Below, piece by piece: positions 23,601-31,993 of a stretch of DNA of 64,000 nucleotides. The stretch comes from Clostridiales bacterium (GTDB lineage Bacteria; Bacillota; Clostridia; Oscillospirales; Acutalibacteraceae). The DNA is taken from the NCBI GenBank assembly GCA_019422525.1, contig JAHZDE010000004.1:169648-233647 (forward strand). The letters are read 5' to 3'. A program made the translations under genes and the position numbers. Every line of letters starts with the position of its first letter. Position 1 is the stretch's first letter. Below the pieces are notes generated by a model. That model searched no databases and was not told the DNA's origin. It worked only from the letters and a program-made list of their open reading frames with translations.

Positions 23601-25737
23601 TCTAAACCTGTCTGGCTGCGAAAACCTGACTGCCATCCAGGACGGCGCGATTGCTGCGATTACCGGCCTGAAGTCCCTTGATATCTCCAACTGCACCGCA
23701 CTGGAAACCCTGTATCTCAACGACACTTCCAAAGATTTGACCATCACCATGGACGGAACCACCGCTGTAAAGACATTGTCTTTGACCGGTACCATGATGA
23801 CTACATTTGACATCAGCGCACTGACTGCTCTGACACATTTCTACGGAAACAACAGTGAATTGGAAACCCTGACCACCGCAGAAGCTTCCGCCTATGCAGC
23901 AGCAGTTGAATTTGATTTGAGCGGCAGCCGCTTTGATTTGACTGCCGGTACAGCAGAAGGCGACTTTGTCCGCGGATTTGCAGAAGGCGTTGCGGTTTAT
24001 AACGGCCAGCGTCCGGCTATCTATTTCGCTGAAATCCCCGAAAGCATCAAAGCAACCCAGGAAAAGGGCGGCATCCTGCGCACCATGGATTACTTTGAGG
24101 CTTACTATGAAAATGCCAAGACCGTTCGCGGTACCCTGATTGCAGCCATGACGGATCTGACATGGGTTGCCGAAGACTATGACCTGCAGGGCAAGGCAAG
24201 TGTTCCTGCCAAAGTGTATGCGGAAATTTATGACGAAGAAGGAAACCTGGTGAACCAGCCTGATACTTCGGATCTGCCGGAAGTGGATACGGAAACTAAC
24301 GTATCCCTCAATGCAAGAATTCTGGGCGGAACCGGACAGAATTATGGCGAAGAGTACACCAAGATGTTTGACGGCTCTGTCGATACCAAGTGGTGCACCA
24401 ATGGAACTACCGGTTGGGCAGCCTTTGCACTTGATCAAAGTGAAGAAATCGGCAAGTGGATTAGCTACCATGCACAGAGCATTGGCGAGCCCGCTTCTTA
24501 CAACACCGGTGACTTCGAGCTGCAGGTTCTGAATACAGAAGCTGTCGGTATGACGGAAGAGGAATTCCTGGCTTCGGACAACGCAACCAACTATGCGATT
24601 CTTTCCAGCGACAGCAACTGGATCACCATTGACCATGTCACCGATAATACCGCACAGACCGTCGAGCGCAATATTGAAGCCCCCATTGAAGCACAGGTAT
24701 ACCGCCTGAAAATCAATGCTTCCATCAATGGCACTCAGTATGCGGCCGTTCGATTCCATGAGCTGGAAATGTATCGTGCAGACCCCACTCCCAAGGACTA
24801 TGAAGGCATTTTGAAGCTGGATAGCACCGGCACCTTTACTGTCAACTTCCTGAAGAATGCCAAGACACTGGCAACCATGGATGTCATCGTAACAGAAGCG
24901 GTTGACAAGACCTTGCTGCAGAAAGCTTATGATTATGCTGCCAAACAGGATATCAGCCAGCTTATCGACACGGTAAAGGCCTTCTATGAGCAGGCTCTTA
25001 CCGATGCAGAAACCGTTCTGAATAACCAAGATGCTACAAAGGAAGATGTCAACAACGCACTGGATCATCTGTTTGAAGCTGTCTGGCTGCTGGACTTTGT
25101 CAAGGGCGATAAGACCAATCTGGGAATGCTGATTGAGCGGGCTGAAGAGATGATGGAAAATGCTGACAAGTATGTGGATACCAACTGGCAGCAGCTGGTT
25201 GGCGCACTGGAAGCTGCGAAAGCCGTTTATGACGACGGCGATGCCATGGACGAGGACATCCAGCCCGTGGCAGAAGATCTGCTCAATGCCATCCTGGCTC
25301 AGCGGTATAAGGCTAACAAGGCTAACCTGGAAGCACTGATTCAAAAGGCTTCCACCGTTGATGTGAGTTTGTATACCGCAGCGAGTGTGCAGGTATTCAA
25401 AGCTGCTCTTTACACGGCCAACCTCGTTCTGGATGATGAAACGCTGAGCGAAGATGATCAGAAGATCGTGGACGAAGCAGCACAGACTCTGAGCGACGCC
25501 ATTGACGGCCTGGAGAAACTTTCGTCTAATGATGAACCCAACACCGGAGAAGAAAATCAGGACGAAAACAAGGGCGAAAATCAGAACCAGAATGATAACA
25601 CCAACACCTCCAGCAACCCGGACAAGGGGCCGGCCACTGGTGATACTGCCAATCCGACAGGTTGGCTGCTGTTGTCCATGGCTGCTGCCTTGGCACTGGT
25701 AGTGCTGCAGAGAAAAAAGAAAAGCGCTGTGAAGTGA
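20635..25737 (+). CDS. Surface-anchored GH85 endo-beta-N-acetylglucosaminidase, multidomain
   Basis: The product is 1700 aa. GH85 enzymes cut the GlcNAc-GlcNAc core of N-glycans on glycoproteins. Order: signal peptide (1-33, ending LPAAA); GH85 barrel (~50-400) with catalytic pair N231/E233 in YFINQEE; beta-sandwich and two fibronectin-III-like domains (~480-820); a leucine-rich-like stretch (~920-1110); a discoidin/F5-8C carbohydrate-binding domain (~1222-1370, KMFDGSVDTKWC); FIVAR-type helical repeats (~1424-1630); a Gln/Asn/Glu-rich linker; a C-terminal sortase-type signal (PATGD, hydrophobic helix, RKKKSAVK). The motif is a variant of LPXTG. TAAGGAGGAAG precedes the ATG. It probably lets the cell feed on host or dietary N-glycoproteins under AraC control. 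Confidence 0.9.
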   Translation: MKGKRIRRFTALFLALVLGSSAFSGMSLPAAANTTDDNATSAQAESSSSYEPWAHGYRFVDILNFDPATDPYSNELKAYVPLQERNEAFAATQANPNLTTDAQLYVISSGDYRSTDVSEAPWNGNQSYDDFSFNAYKFWQYTDLIGAGGRPTSGIAVGTADKEYGTVALPTVSTINAAHKNGVKALGEYFVPRVPLYTEEWLYKDEDGNFPYAQKLIDIMNYYGFDGYFINQEETIDSSYVPLFREMLKWMRDQGCYIQWYDSITDSGYISYQNNFNSTNSNWVWNETNGRVTDSIFLNYWNTPSNMQSSADHALSLGLDPHEVVFYGVEGGQWRWSKDLDGLLDDSGNSILSFAIWGSHFYREQYGRDGNKRYDAAYQWQNEERERMYFTAPSEYVGDYSSVDRPDVEVTGTAFKGFSRYIAERSVINGTVFNTDFNNGHGMQYFENGQVSRDMEWTNVNLQDILPTWQWWVETTDDNLLNMDWDYGPKQQKMMSNGSMSSFDYQQIGAYNGGSSLAVYGAVQGSQFVNLYKTDLDVTADSSISFTYNKPSADDSSSMQLGLIFKDQPEEKVLLPIEESGKQTDGWKTAEFSLADYAGREIAAIGLEISASEKVDAYQVNLGGLKVSDGKDYTPDAPTGLALDRQFDSTNEIQLSWDINENYDEVQLYRIYAAYEDGSERFVGGAYTNNYYIETLENPEEVTALKLYAVGPDGSVSDAASVSMNTGKQVSNIKAASSDNQLTVTWTDSADEYQSVKAELSYWYSEKENPEAITVDKGAGEAVFDIPLEDGSKYVLTLTTINADGSENAPVNYFGELSDHYCGPFVGEFRHEGTSSTYILTTPTYDDWAVMDVEINGSTTEYRRIGGQSPTGIRIDKTGLQSAVVTLEDQDGNKSIPVTFMFIDGEPVGTGGEYTEEIIPDDELRTALQELLGPTFGDLTDYQGELDLSGRPIRDLTGLNLIAGLTGVDLSDTDIETLEKGMLPSGLTSLNLSGCENLTAIQDGAIAAITGLKSLDISNCTALETLYLNDTSKDLTITMDGTTAVKTLSLTGTMMTTFDISALTALTHFYGNNSELETLTTAEASAYAAAVEFDLSGSRFDLTAGTAEGDFVRGFAEGVAVYNGQRPAIYFAEIPESIKATQEKGGILRTMDYFEAYYENAKTVRGTLIAAMTDLTWVAEDYDLQGKASVPAKVYAEIYDEEGNLVNQPDTSDLPEVDTETNVSLNARILGGTGQNYGEEYTKMFDGSVDTKWCTNGTTGWAAFALDQSEEIGKWISYHAQSIGEPASYNTGDFELQVLNTEAVGMTEEEFLASDNATNYAILSSDSNWITIDHVTDNTAQTVERNIEAPIEAQVYRLKINASINGTQYAAVRFHELEMYRADPTPKDYEGILKLDSTGTFTVNFLKNAKTLATMDVIVTEAVDKTLLQKAYDYAAKQDISQLIDTVKAFYEQALTDAETVLNNQDATKEDVNNALDHLFEAVWLLDFVKGDKTNLGMLIERAEEMMENADKYVDTNWQQLVGALEAAKAVYDDGDAMDEDIQPVAEDLLNAILAQRYKANKANLEALIQKASTVDVSLYTAASVQVFKAALYTANLVLDDETLSEDDQKIVDEAAQTLSDAIDGLEKLSSNDEPNTGEENQDENKGENQNQNDNTNTSSNPDKGPATGDTANPTGWLLLSMAAALALVVLQRKKKSAVK

Positions 25738-25792
25738 TCTGTATGAAAACCACCCATCGGTTTTAGACGGTTTCATTTCTGACGGAAAAACA

Positions 25793-25841
25793 CAAAAAAG
25801 CGGGCCCTGTCTGTAAACGCGGACAGGGCTTCCGCTTTTTT
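25793..25841 (+). terminator. Rho-independent terminator after the GH85 gene
   Basis: AAAAAAGCGG-GC-CCCTGTC...GACAGGG...CCGCTTTTTT is a long GC-rich hairpin with a T-run 55 nt after the GH85 stop. It also marks the border between core DNA and the Rhs/immunity region. Confidence 0.9.
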
Positions 25842-25871
25842 GCAATGTCAGAGGACAAAACAGCCAACCGC

Positions 25872-26373
25872 TTACACACTATTTTGTAATCGGCCGACTA
25901 TTTTCATAAATCTTTCATTCCCAACACCGGATAGAGGGCGCTCAAATCGTTCTCTGTCAATACAAAACATTTCTCGAATCATCTCAACGCTTTCAATATT
26001 TTGGTTGTGAGTAATCCCTTTTGAAATGAGCCTATGGTATGGCCTTTTTTGATGAAAACAGAGGATGTACCGGGTCCATATAACAACTATACTTGCAAAG
26101 CTGAGACAAGGAACAATCCGCGCCATTCACCTGAATCGTCGTAGGGGGGAATATCATACAGTTTTTGGTATCGTATGGATACATGGATATTAAATAACTG
26201 ATTGCCCATACGCCAGAGTCAATTTCACCCTCTAACTGATTGATCCCCTTTGAGAATTCATAAGTATTAAAATCATTGAGCATGTCACACGTGGCATAAA
26301 AACAGGATTTGCAATGGATGTATCCACTGGTTTGAATTTTGATTGTTTGAACTGACATGGCCTCACCCCACAA
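25872..26373 (-). pseudogene. Frameshifted orphan gene of the immunity bank (~165 aa when intact)
   Basis: Two overlapping minus-strand frames read as one protein if a single base is corrected near 26046-26053 in an AAAAAA run. The first frame runs from the start to MDPVHPLFSSKK; the second continues with ISKGITHNQNIESVEMI...GVGNERFMKIVGRL. The first half contains FSKGINQLEGEIDSGVWAISYL and FPPTTIQVNGADCSLSQL, a pattern I associate with small ATPase-like proteins of toxin-immunity loci, without being able to name the family. No ribosome-binding site decides the start. Likely a dead immunity gene at the far end of the array. Confidence 0.6.
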
Positions 26374-26460
26374 TATGCCAAACAGTAGGTGATTCTCTAA
26401 TAATTCGATATATATCCCGGACCGAACCAGTTGTCTGAACTTTGTTCCGTTCCTGCCGCG

Positions 26461-26841
26461 TTAGCAATCATTCCAAAAATAGATGAGTATTTTTTTCCAA
26501 ACTATATTCCCTGTACTCTCAGCCATTGACAAGCTGATTTTGTATGCAGTTTCCAGCTGCTCTACGGACATTCTTTTTAATCTTTCATAAATCAGCTCCG
26601 CACCAGGCTAATTCATATCTTGCAGCCATTCAAACATGGGGAGTAAATAGAAATCAAGCTCCTGATCCCCTTTGCTGACCAATACTTTCGCGCAGTTTTC
26701 CCAAATGGATTTGCTCTCTATTGGCTGAAACAATACTGACAGATGTTTTATTTTTTTAGCTTCTTGAATCCCTTGTCTCTGAATTTCTTCGTTATTGTTC
26801 CAAGACAACATATCAAAGATTTGATCAATTCCCATAGCCAT
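26461..26841 (-). pseudogene. DUF5071-like immunity gene killed by a Trp-to-stop change
   Basis: The frame reads MAMGIDQIFDMLSW...FEWLQDMN and then TAG at 26608-26610. It continues in the same frame as PGAELIYERLKRMSVEQLE to a normal stop at 26461-26463. The two paralogues at 27908-28387 and 30154-30540 have WLQD(L/M)NWPGA at this point, so TGG has become TAG. Restored length is 126 aa, close to the 128-aa paralogue. The family resembles DUF5071 proteins often found as immunity genes; the assignment is by eye. Confidence 0.75.
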
Positions 26842-26898
26842 GCTTCATCGCCCTTTCCCACAAGGCTTTTCTGGATTTTCAGAGGGCTATCCCCCTCT

Positions 26899-27339
26899 TT
26901 ATTCCTCCACCCATGCTTTGATCAGATTAGCATTATTCCCATTAACAGCAACCGAAAGACTTCCTCCTACCCAATATATTCCGTCTGCTCTATCACGTTG
27001 GGCAATGGAATAATCGAAACGCCAGATGTTGTCTTTGGTAGAATGTATCACGGCATGTAATACATAATCGGTGTATTGCTTGTCTTCCCAAAAATTCTCA
27101 AGAATCCCTTTGCCAACCGCCAGGGCCTCTTCTTTAGTAGAAATCGCTTTGATCGAAGATGGGATCTCAACTTTCTTCTCATCAACAGGAAATTCGATTT
27201 TTTCCCATTCTATCCCTGACCATTCCCTTTCCATAAATTCTGGTTCTTTCATTCTGCTCCCTGTTTCGTTATTGGTACAAGCTGAAAAACACATGAGACT
27301 TAAGATTATTGTCATTATCAAAGAAAGTATTTTTTTCAT
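26899..27339 (-). CDS. Putative immunity lipoprotein, NTF2-fold-like
   Basis: The product is 146 aa with a lipoprotein signal (hydrophobic h-region then LMCFSAC, Cys at about 21). The mature part contains EEALAVGKGILENFW and ends with GGSLSVAVNGNNANLIKAWVEE, reminiscent of NTF2-fold immunity proteins. AAGGAGTAGG precedes the ATG. No toxin gene lies next to it. It would protect at the outer face of the membrane if the cognate toxin enters there; this is inference from the lipobox and from context. Confidence 0.55.
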   Translation of the reverse strand: MKKILSLIMTIILSLMCFSACTNNETGSRMKEPEFMEREWSGIEWEKIEFPVDEKKVEIPSSIKAISTKEEALAVGKGILENFWEDKQYTDYVLHAVIHSTKDNIWRFDYSIAQRDRADGIYWVGGSLSVAVNGNNANLIKAWVEE

Positions 27340-27341
27340 TC

Positions 27342-27821
27342 CTACTCCTTTTCCATGTTATACACCTTGTCCGCTTCTGTCCATTCAATTGTAAAGACCA
27401 TTGCATCAAAGGAATTTCCAATGGGCGATTTACAGCGATATTTTACGAGATGATTGTTTATAATCTCCTTTTTCATGGCGAAGCTTGGATCTCCAGTAGA
27501 CGATGCTTGGCGTTTATACAAGTTTTGTTTTTCATCGAAATAGTCACATCCATACTCTACTGACAACAGGCCTAATGCAGATAGATATTTTACTTCAGAC
27601 ATTTGATGTTGCTCTAACTCAAATCCCAACATCTTAACCGGTTTTCCAAGACTTACATTTCCTCTTACATCTCTTAGTTCAAAATCAGCAATAATTTTTC
27701 CTTTTCCGGCAGGAACGCCTATAATCGGAATGATTCTATCATTGTATACAGTAGACTCTAATTTTACTATTGTTACGAACTTTCTGCAGCAGCATCTCTC
27801 TATATCGTATTTCATATTCAT
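27342..27821 (-). CDS. Hypothetical protein, probable immunity gene
   Basis: The product is 159 aa, soluble, with no signal peptide and no recognised motif. It lies 2 nt upstream of the lipoprotein gene in the same direction, suggesting co-transcription. AT-rich composition and position in the toxin-free immunity bank are the only reasons for the immunity label. An N-terminal CCC triplet is unusual. Confidence 0.45.
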   Translation of the reverse strand: MNMKYDIERCCCRKFVTIVKLESTVYNDRIIPIIGVPAGKGKIIADFELRDVRGNVSLGKPVKMLGFELEQHQMSEVKYLSALGLLSVEYGCDYFDEKQNLYKRQASSTGDPSFAMKKEIINNHLVKYRCKSPIGNSFDAMVFTIEWTEADKVYNMEKE

Positions 27822-27907
27822 AATTATTCAAGATATTCCCTCTCTATCATAGACGGCAAAACATTGCAAAAACAGGCAGCAAAATTCTTTTGATACATTT
27901 CACAAAG

Positions 27908-28387
27908 TCATTCCTCATACCACCATCCCCAATTATGATAGTGTTTTTGCATGATCTCTAAAGTTTTGTTTGGCAACAATTGCTTTAGCTCCTGATTATC
28001 CAACAGTTCGGACAGGTAATCAAGCCATCTAAGCCCTTCCTCATTATGGAAGGAAATAGCATGTTCAGTCACTTTTATAAAGGAATTTTTTAATTTCTGG
28101 CCGGAAAAAGCCGTTAATCGCTCTAAAATGGTAAGAGCCCCTGGCCAATTTAAATCCTGTAGCCACTCCAAAAGTAAAGGTAAATATTTCTCAAGCCTAT
28201 CATCCGACAACTCTGATAACGCTTTTGCGCAGTTATCCCAAATGGATTGACTTCCTTCATATAAAGGCAGAATCAGCGGGGATAAATCCGACATCTCTTT
28301 TGCCAGTTTAATTCCCTCCAATTGTACGTCTTCAGGAGTATCCCAGCATAACATTTGATAGATTTTATTGATATCACTTTCGCACAC
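27908..28387 (-). CDS. DUF5071-like immunity protein
   Basis: The product is 159 aa with a GTG start. It has IYQMLCWDTPEDVQLEGIKLA, IWDNCAKALSE and LEWLQDLNWPGALTILERL, shared with the paralogues at 26461 (broken) and 30154, about 40% identical by eye in the first 100 residues. This one has a longer C-terminal tail rich in Leu and aromatic residues. It looks intact. The helical character and IWDNCAK/WLQD pattern suggest a small alpha-helical binding protein. Immunity role is inferred from family and context. Confidence 0.6.
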   Translation of the reverse strand: MCESDINKIYQMLCWDTPEDVQLEGIKLAKEMSDLSPLILPLYEGSQSIWDNCAKALSELSDDRLEKYLPLLLEWLQDLNWPGALTILERLTAFSGQKLKNSFIKVTEHAISFHNEEGLRWLDYLSELLDNQELKQLLPNKTLEIMQKHYHNWGWWYEE

Positions 28388-28416
28388 TACGGTATCTCCA
28401 TAAAAATGAAACCCTA

Positions 28417-28530
28417 CATCATGATAGTTTTACACGCAATTTTCAGCTTCTCTCCAGAAGTAAAGGCATTTATAGTTTCTATATACTTATCTCGGCCGTT
28501 TAACGAACTATACTCATAATCATTTTTTGT
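28417..28530 (-). pseudogene. 3' fragment of an immunity gene related to the one at 42383-42778
   Basis: The minus strand encodes a ~38-residue end, NDYEYSSLNGRDKYIETINAF then TSGEKLKIACKTIMM and a stop. It matches the last residues of the 42383-42778 protein (NDREKYIETIITFTSGDQLIVACES). No upstream part remains. This shows that immunity genes too are lost by truncation in the old end of the array. Confidence 0.6.
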
Positions 28531-28616
28531 CTCTCTTCAAATAACCTAAAAAGAGAGGTATCTTCTTTTCGAAACTGTAATACGCATATGTTTAAGGGTA
28601 TCTTCCAAATTTATCC

Positions 28617-29000
28617 CTAACAAGTGCATTCATCATATAACTCTATTTTTTTACAAATAATACTGAAAGACCATGTATTGATGAGTAAGACTTTCAATTC
28701 ATAAAAATCCCCGTCAAGACTTTTTTCCGAATCGTATGAATTAGGTCCATACATCTGCTGGGTTAATGTAAGCATACTATTTTTGATAGGCGCTTTTTGA
28801 ATGAAAATATTTTCAATGATATTCTCATCCCATGTCATGATACTGGTCATACCTATACACTGACTGCATTTAATAATAATATATTTGGAAGAAACATCAT
28901 GATAAACTTTCAGCTTCATTTCATCGAAGGTTATCTCAACTTTTTCTAATACGCTGTCACCCCAAAAAATCTCATTATCATTCAATATCACTTTTACCAC
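28617..29000 (-). CDS. Probable immunity protein, distant relative of the 38100 and 42383 family
   Basis: The product is 127 aa with a GTG start after GAGGT. It is beta-rich and soluble. It shares the general layout of the 38100-38504 and 42383-42778 proteins: a short N-terminal strand segment, a central QSxxFW-like or MTS region, and a C-terminal strand ending near a Cys. The similarity is weak. It is directly downstream of the 29030-29338 gene, with the same orientation. Confidence 0.45.
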   Translation of the reverse strand: MVKVILNDNEIFWGDSVLEKVEITFDEMKLKVYHDVSSKYIIIKCSQCIGMTSIMTWDENIIENIFIQKAPIKNSMLTLTQQMYGPNSYDSEKSLDGDFYELKVLLINTWSFSIICKKIELYDECTC

Positions 29001-29029
29001 CTCGTTTATAGGGACAATACTTTGCCTGT

Positions 29030-29338
29030 TCAGAAGAATTCTTCATCCAATATATCCCCTGCATACATGCTACGTTCTTTTCGCACCTTTTCTCTGAACA
29101 ACGCGATATCTTCTTTTGTATATCCTATTTGCTCCAAAAGCGAAGAAACATTCCTGCATTGGTAAACGGTATCCATGGCTTTTTTATACTGTAAATAAAC
29201 CCAAAATCGATTTAACGTAGTGATAGCAGAATATTGTGGATCAACATCGTCATCATCTAACACTAAATCTAAAAGTTCAACTGTGTCTGAGAAAAAGAAA
29301 TCACTTATGTATTCCATATACTCATTTACGTTCATCAT
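29030..29338 (-). CDS. Small acidic hypothetical protein, probable immunity gene
   Basis: The product is 102 aa, strongly acidic (LVLDDDDVDPQ, EEFF at the end) with predicted helices. AGAGGC precedes the ATG ATG start. Highly acidic small proteins are common immunity partners for nucleic-acid-binding toxins. No family was recognised and no toxin lies next to it. Confidence 0.5.
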   Translation of the reverse strand: MMNVNEYMEYISDFFFSDTVELLDLVLDDDDVDPQYSAITTLNRFWVYLQYKKAMDTVYQCRNVSSLLEQIGYTKEDIALFREKVRKERSMYAGDILDEEFF

Positions 29339-29601
29339 TGTAAGCCTCTGTCCCTATCGTTTTTTCTGAATGGCAGCCATTTCAAATAAATTTCTGAGCT
29401 TTTGTATGAAACCCATCATATACATCAGATATAATCTATATTCTCAATCTGGGCATCATGAATGTAGCTTCATACAAATACTGCTTGAAAGCTTCCATAT
29501 GGAATTTGTCAAACTTCGGCATGCTGAATACTTCCTGCACGAAATCATACTCTCACCGGGCTGTAAACCACATAAAATATGATTCCTTCAACTATTTTCC
29601 C

Positions 29602-30066
29602 TTAGGAAAGTCCCTGCTCGTCCTCCTTGATTTTTTCAGCGGAAAGGAGCATTTTCGTTCGCTTTGAATAGGTAATCCTGTAATGTTTACCCTCCCGCAA
29701 GTCATATCTTTTGATATCGGATGACCAGGATTCAACAGCAATGTGTTTTTGGTCTGCTTCAAAGCAAACGTTCCAAGTAGCTTCCTTCGGGTTATTGAAC
29801 TTGTGTATGAGAGTCGCTTCATAAGTGATATCATCACGTAAAATCAAGTCCAATGACAAATAGCCTGTATAGAGTATCGTTACGAATAAAGCGCAAAGTA
29901 AAATGATGGATAACTTTTTTCGTCGGTTGTATTCGTTCAAGTACCTTTTCTTCTTCCTTTTGTTTTGAATTTTTCTGTTTTTTCGATGTATACACAATAG
30001 CATAATGATAATGATAATAACCAAAATCGTGTATGGATAAATAACTCTATACCAAACTAACGACAT
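29602..30066 (-). CDS. Two-helix membrane immunity protein, paralogue of 47383-47859
   Basis: The product is 154 aa: helices at about residues 8-25 and 52-75, separated by a very basic segment (KKRYLNEYNRRKK), then a ~75-residue beta-type domain with the same KRTKMLLSAEKI ending as the intact partner of Rhs cassette G at 47383-47859. The two are about 65% identical by eye. Here the toxin cassette is gone, so this is an orphan immunity copy. It would protect at the membrane. Confidence 0.65.
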   Translation of the reverse strand: MSLVWYRVIYPYTILVIIIIIMLLCIHRKNRKIQNKRKKKRYLNEYNRRKKLSIILLCALFVTILYTGYLSLDLILRDDITYEATLIHKFNNPKEATWNVCFEADQKHIAVESWSSDIKRYDLREGKHYRITYSKRTKMLLSAEKIKEDEQGLS

Positions 30067-30153
30067 CTACATCACCTTTTGGAAATTCATAAAAATATTC
30101 CACCTGTTCTCATAAAAAATCAGAGCGCATTTCCTTTACTCGAGAATTTTTTA

Positions 30154-30540
30154 TCATTCCGATTTTTTTAACATTTTCAAATTACTCTCCCATACATCAT
30201 CTTCTAATGCTTTTGCATATTTTAGACTACTGTTATATAAATACTCAAATAGCGAATCACCTGTCATCTTTTTTAGTCTGTCAAGTATACAAAAGGCTCC
30301 CGGCCAGTTCATATCCTGCAACCACTCCATTAGTTCAATGAGATAGGGAGCTAATTCTTCATTTGTTCTTTCGGAAAGAATTTTCGCGCAATTATCCCAA
30401 ACATTTTTCCCATAGGGGCTTCCCGGCTGCAAAAAAGCATTGATACATTTTACATCCCTCGCTAACCTGATTCCCAGTGCTTGTTCTTCTATGCTGTTAT
30501 TCCAGTCTATCAATTCCATAATATAATCAATATTTACCAT
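30154..30540 (-). CDS. DUF5071-like immunity protein
   Basis: The product is 128 aa with MELIDWNNSIEEQALGIRLA, VWDNCAKILSE and MEWLQDMNWPGAFCILDRL. It is the third copy of the family also at 26461 (nonsense-broken) and 27908. It appears intact. It lies just downstream (transcriptionally) of an Rhs scar at 30589-30655, consistent with a cassette whose core and toxin have been deleted. Confidence 0.6.
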   Translation of the reverse strand: MVNIDYIMELIDWNNSIEEQALGIRLARDVKCINAFLQPGSPYGKNVWDNCAKILSERTNEELAPYLIELMEWLQDMNWPGAFCILDRLKKMTGDSLFEYLYNSSLKYAKALEDDVWESNLKMLKKSE

Positions 30541-30588
30541 TTCACTAACCCCCTATTTCAAAACTGAATTTGGAGATAGTCCCGCCTT

Positions 30589-30655
30589 TTTCCGTCCTGT
30601 ATGGAGACTCCTATTGCCTCAACTATCGTAGATATACCGCGACGCAGAGTGCCGT
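30589..30655 (-). repeat. Rhs core scar (decayed)
   Basis: TTCCGTCCTGTATGGAGA...ATTGCC...CGTAGATATACCGCG...ACGCAG matches the core segment encoding RARYIYDSWGNTISIQDGNG, with several mismatches and indels. Only about 65 nt remain. It is the most decayed recognisable copy of the Rhs cassette start in the window. Confidence 0.7.
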
Positions 30656-30668
30656 TGATAAGATACGG

Positions 30669-31187
30669 TTATCGTATTTCTTTGACACTCTTCTTACTTA
30701 ACATAGCCTTCAAAAACTCAATATTAACAGTATGGATATCCAGTGAAATTTTTTTCCTTTTGGTTTTTATCACAACAGCATTTCCAGTACATTTGTAGCT
30801 AATGCAATCACAATAATAGATTTTCTGAGTTTTTACAAGAAAATCCCTATATACAAAATAATCTTCATCTTTGAAAATCTCAATTTTAAAAAATAAAGCT
30901 TCCAAAATGATATAAAATCCACCTATTATAAATAAACTAAACAAAATCCATACCCACCAAGCTTCTGTACCATTGGGGAAGAAAAACATAATGAAACCGA
31001 AAGTTGAAAAGACCGCAACGACCAGAAATCCAACCCACAAATATACTTTTGCCAGGTGAATCACAACATGTTCGCTTGTGAGATTTTTTATGAGTTCTTC
31101 ACCATTACGCTTGTCAATCCTGGAAAACAGAAACCAAATTACAATTGCTATTAATATAGGAGTTATGATACGAACCATAATTTGCAT
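30669..31187 (-). CDS. Two-helix membrane immunity protein of the MQIM/KEIR family (copy 1)
   Basis: The product is 172 aa from the ATG at 31187, chosen because the length and MQIMVRIITPIL start then match the copies at 45979 and 39980; GGTG lies 7 nt upstream. Layout: membrane anchor (1-22), conserved EHVVIHL strand, two helices (~50-105) around FMFFFPNGTEAWWVW, then a PH-like beta domain ending DIHTVNIEFL...KEIR. Paralogues at 37034, 39980, 45979 and 51764; those at 45979 and 51764 directly follow toxin tips of one family. Here the toxin is absent. Confidence 0.7.
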   Translation of the reverse strand: MQIMVRIITPILIAIVIWFLFSRIDKRNGEELIKNLTSEHVVIHLAKVYLWVGFLVVAVFSTFGFIMFFFPNGTEAWWVWILFSLFIIGGFYIILEALFFKIEIFKDEDYFVYRDFLVKTQKIYYCDCISYKCTGNAVVIKTKRKKISLDIHTVNIEFLKAMLSKKSVKEIR

Positions 31188-31330
31188 GGTATTCACCATC
31201 CTTTTTATTTCATCTTCTTTCATGTTTCCTGATAGCTGAAAAGAGAACCATGTACTTGCAAAACAGAATGGCCGGAGCAGTCCCATATTTAACTCATACT
31301 CATATCGCGGTAAATGCGAGAGGTACAGAA

Positions 31331-31942
31331 TCATTCATTATCAAATTTAATGGTCTTCCCATCGACAGTTAAAACATATTGACTATCAAAACGACTTATA
31401 TATGCGTAGTATGTATAAAATGTCTCATGCAGCGCGCTATTTACCTCACTCAAATTTTGAAATTCAGAACCACAATTATCAGTTATTTTTAACGCTCCTG
31501 GATTTGTGTTTAATATTGAAATATAGTAATCATCGGAATCTTTATATTGATATACATCAATAGCGACTCCGTCAGATATTGTTTGAGAAATTCTCTTTGT
31601 GTTTACTCCCATTCCCAATTTCCAACCTTCATCTGATTTCGGAATGATCGTATAAAAATCTGTATTATCATTGGAACCGACTACAAAGTCTGTTTGTTTT
31701 CCGCTAATAATCAGTTTTACATATCCAAGATGGTTATATTGATAAGATGATTGAGGCGATGAAAATGTCATAAATGCATTTTCAATTGGAAGCAGGGCTG
31801 AAATCGTAATTAGTATTATTGTCATAAAAAAAGCAATAATTGACCACTGTTTTTTATGAACAGCATGCGATTTTCTTATCAATAGAATGGATACCACAAA
31901 AATTAAACTCCAAAAAGCCAATCTAAATATTACAAAAAACAT
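31331..31942 (-). CDS. Membrane protein with extracytoplasmic domain, probable immunity gene
   Basis: The product is 203 aa: two N-terminal helices (about residues 3-22 and 33-52), then a ~150-residue outside domain. It ends YVLTVDGKTIKFDNE. AAGGAG precedes the start. No recognised family. AT-rich, with the same direction as its neighbours. The immunity role is from context only. Confidence 0.5.
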   Translation of the reverse strand: MFFVIFRLAFWSLIFVVSILLIRKSHAVHKKQWSIIAFFMTIILITISALLPIENAFMTFSSPQSSYQYNHLGYVKLIISGKQTDFVVGSNDNTDFYTIIPKSDEGWKLGMGVNTKRISQTISDGVAIDVYQYKDSDDYYISILNTNPGALKITDNCGSEFQNLSEVNSALHETFYTYYAYISRFDSQYVLTVDGKTIKFDNE

Positions 31943-31993
31943 ATTTTACTCCTTATGCAAGTTTATTTTCATCGATAAATCATGCTATTTTGT

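Noticed and set aside
23602..25845. 747-codon minus-strand open frame opposite the GH85 gene
   Set aside because: Shadow frame. The plus strand has a signal peptide, catalytic motif, repeats and anchor, and the minus-strand product has no recognisable domain.
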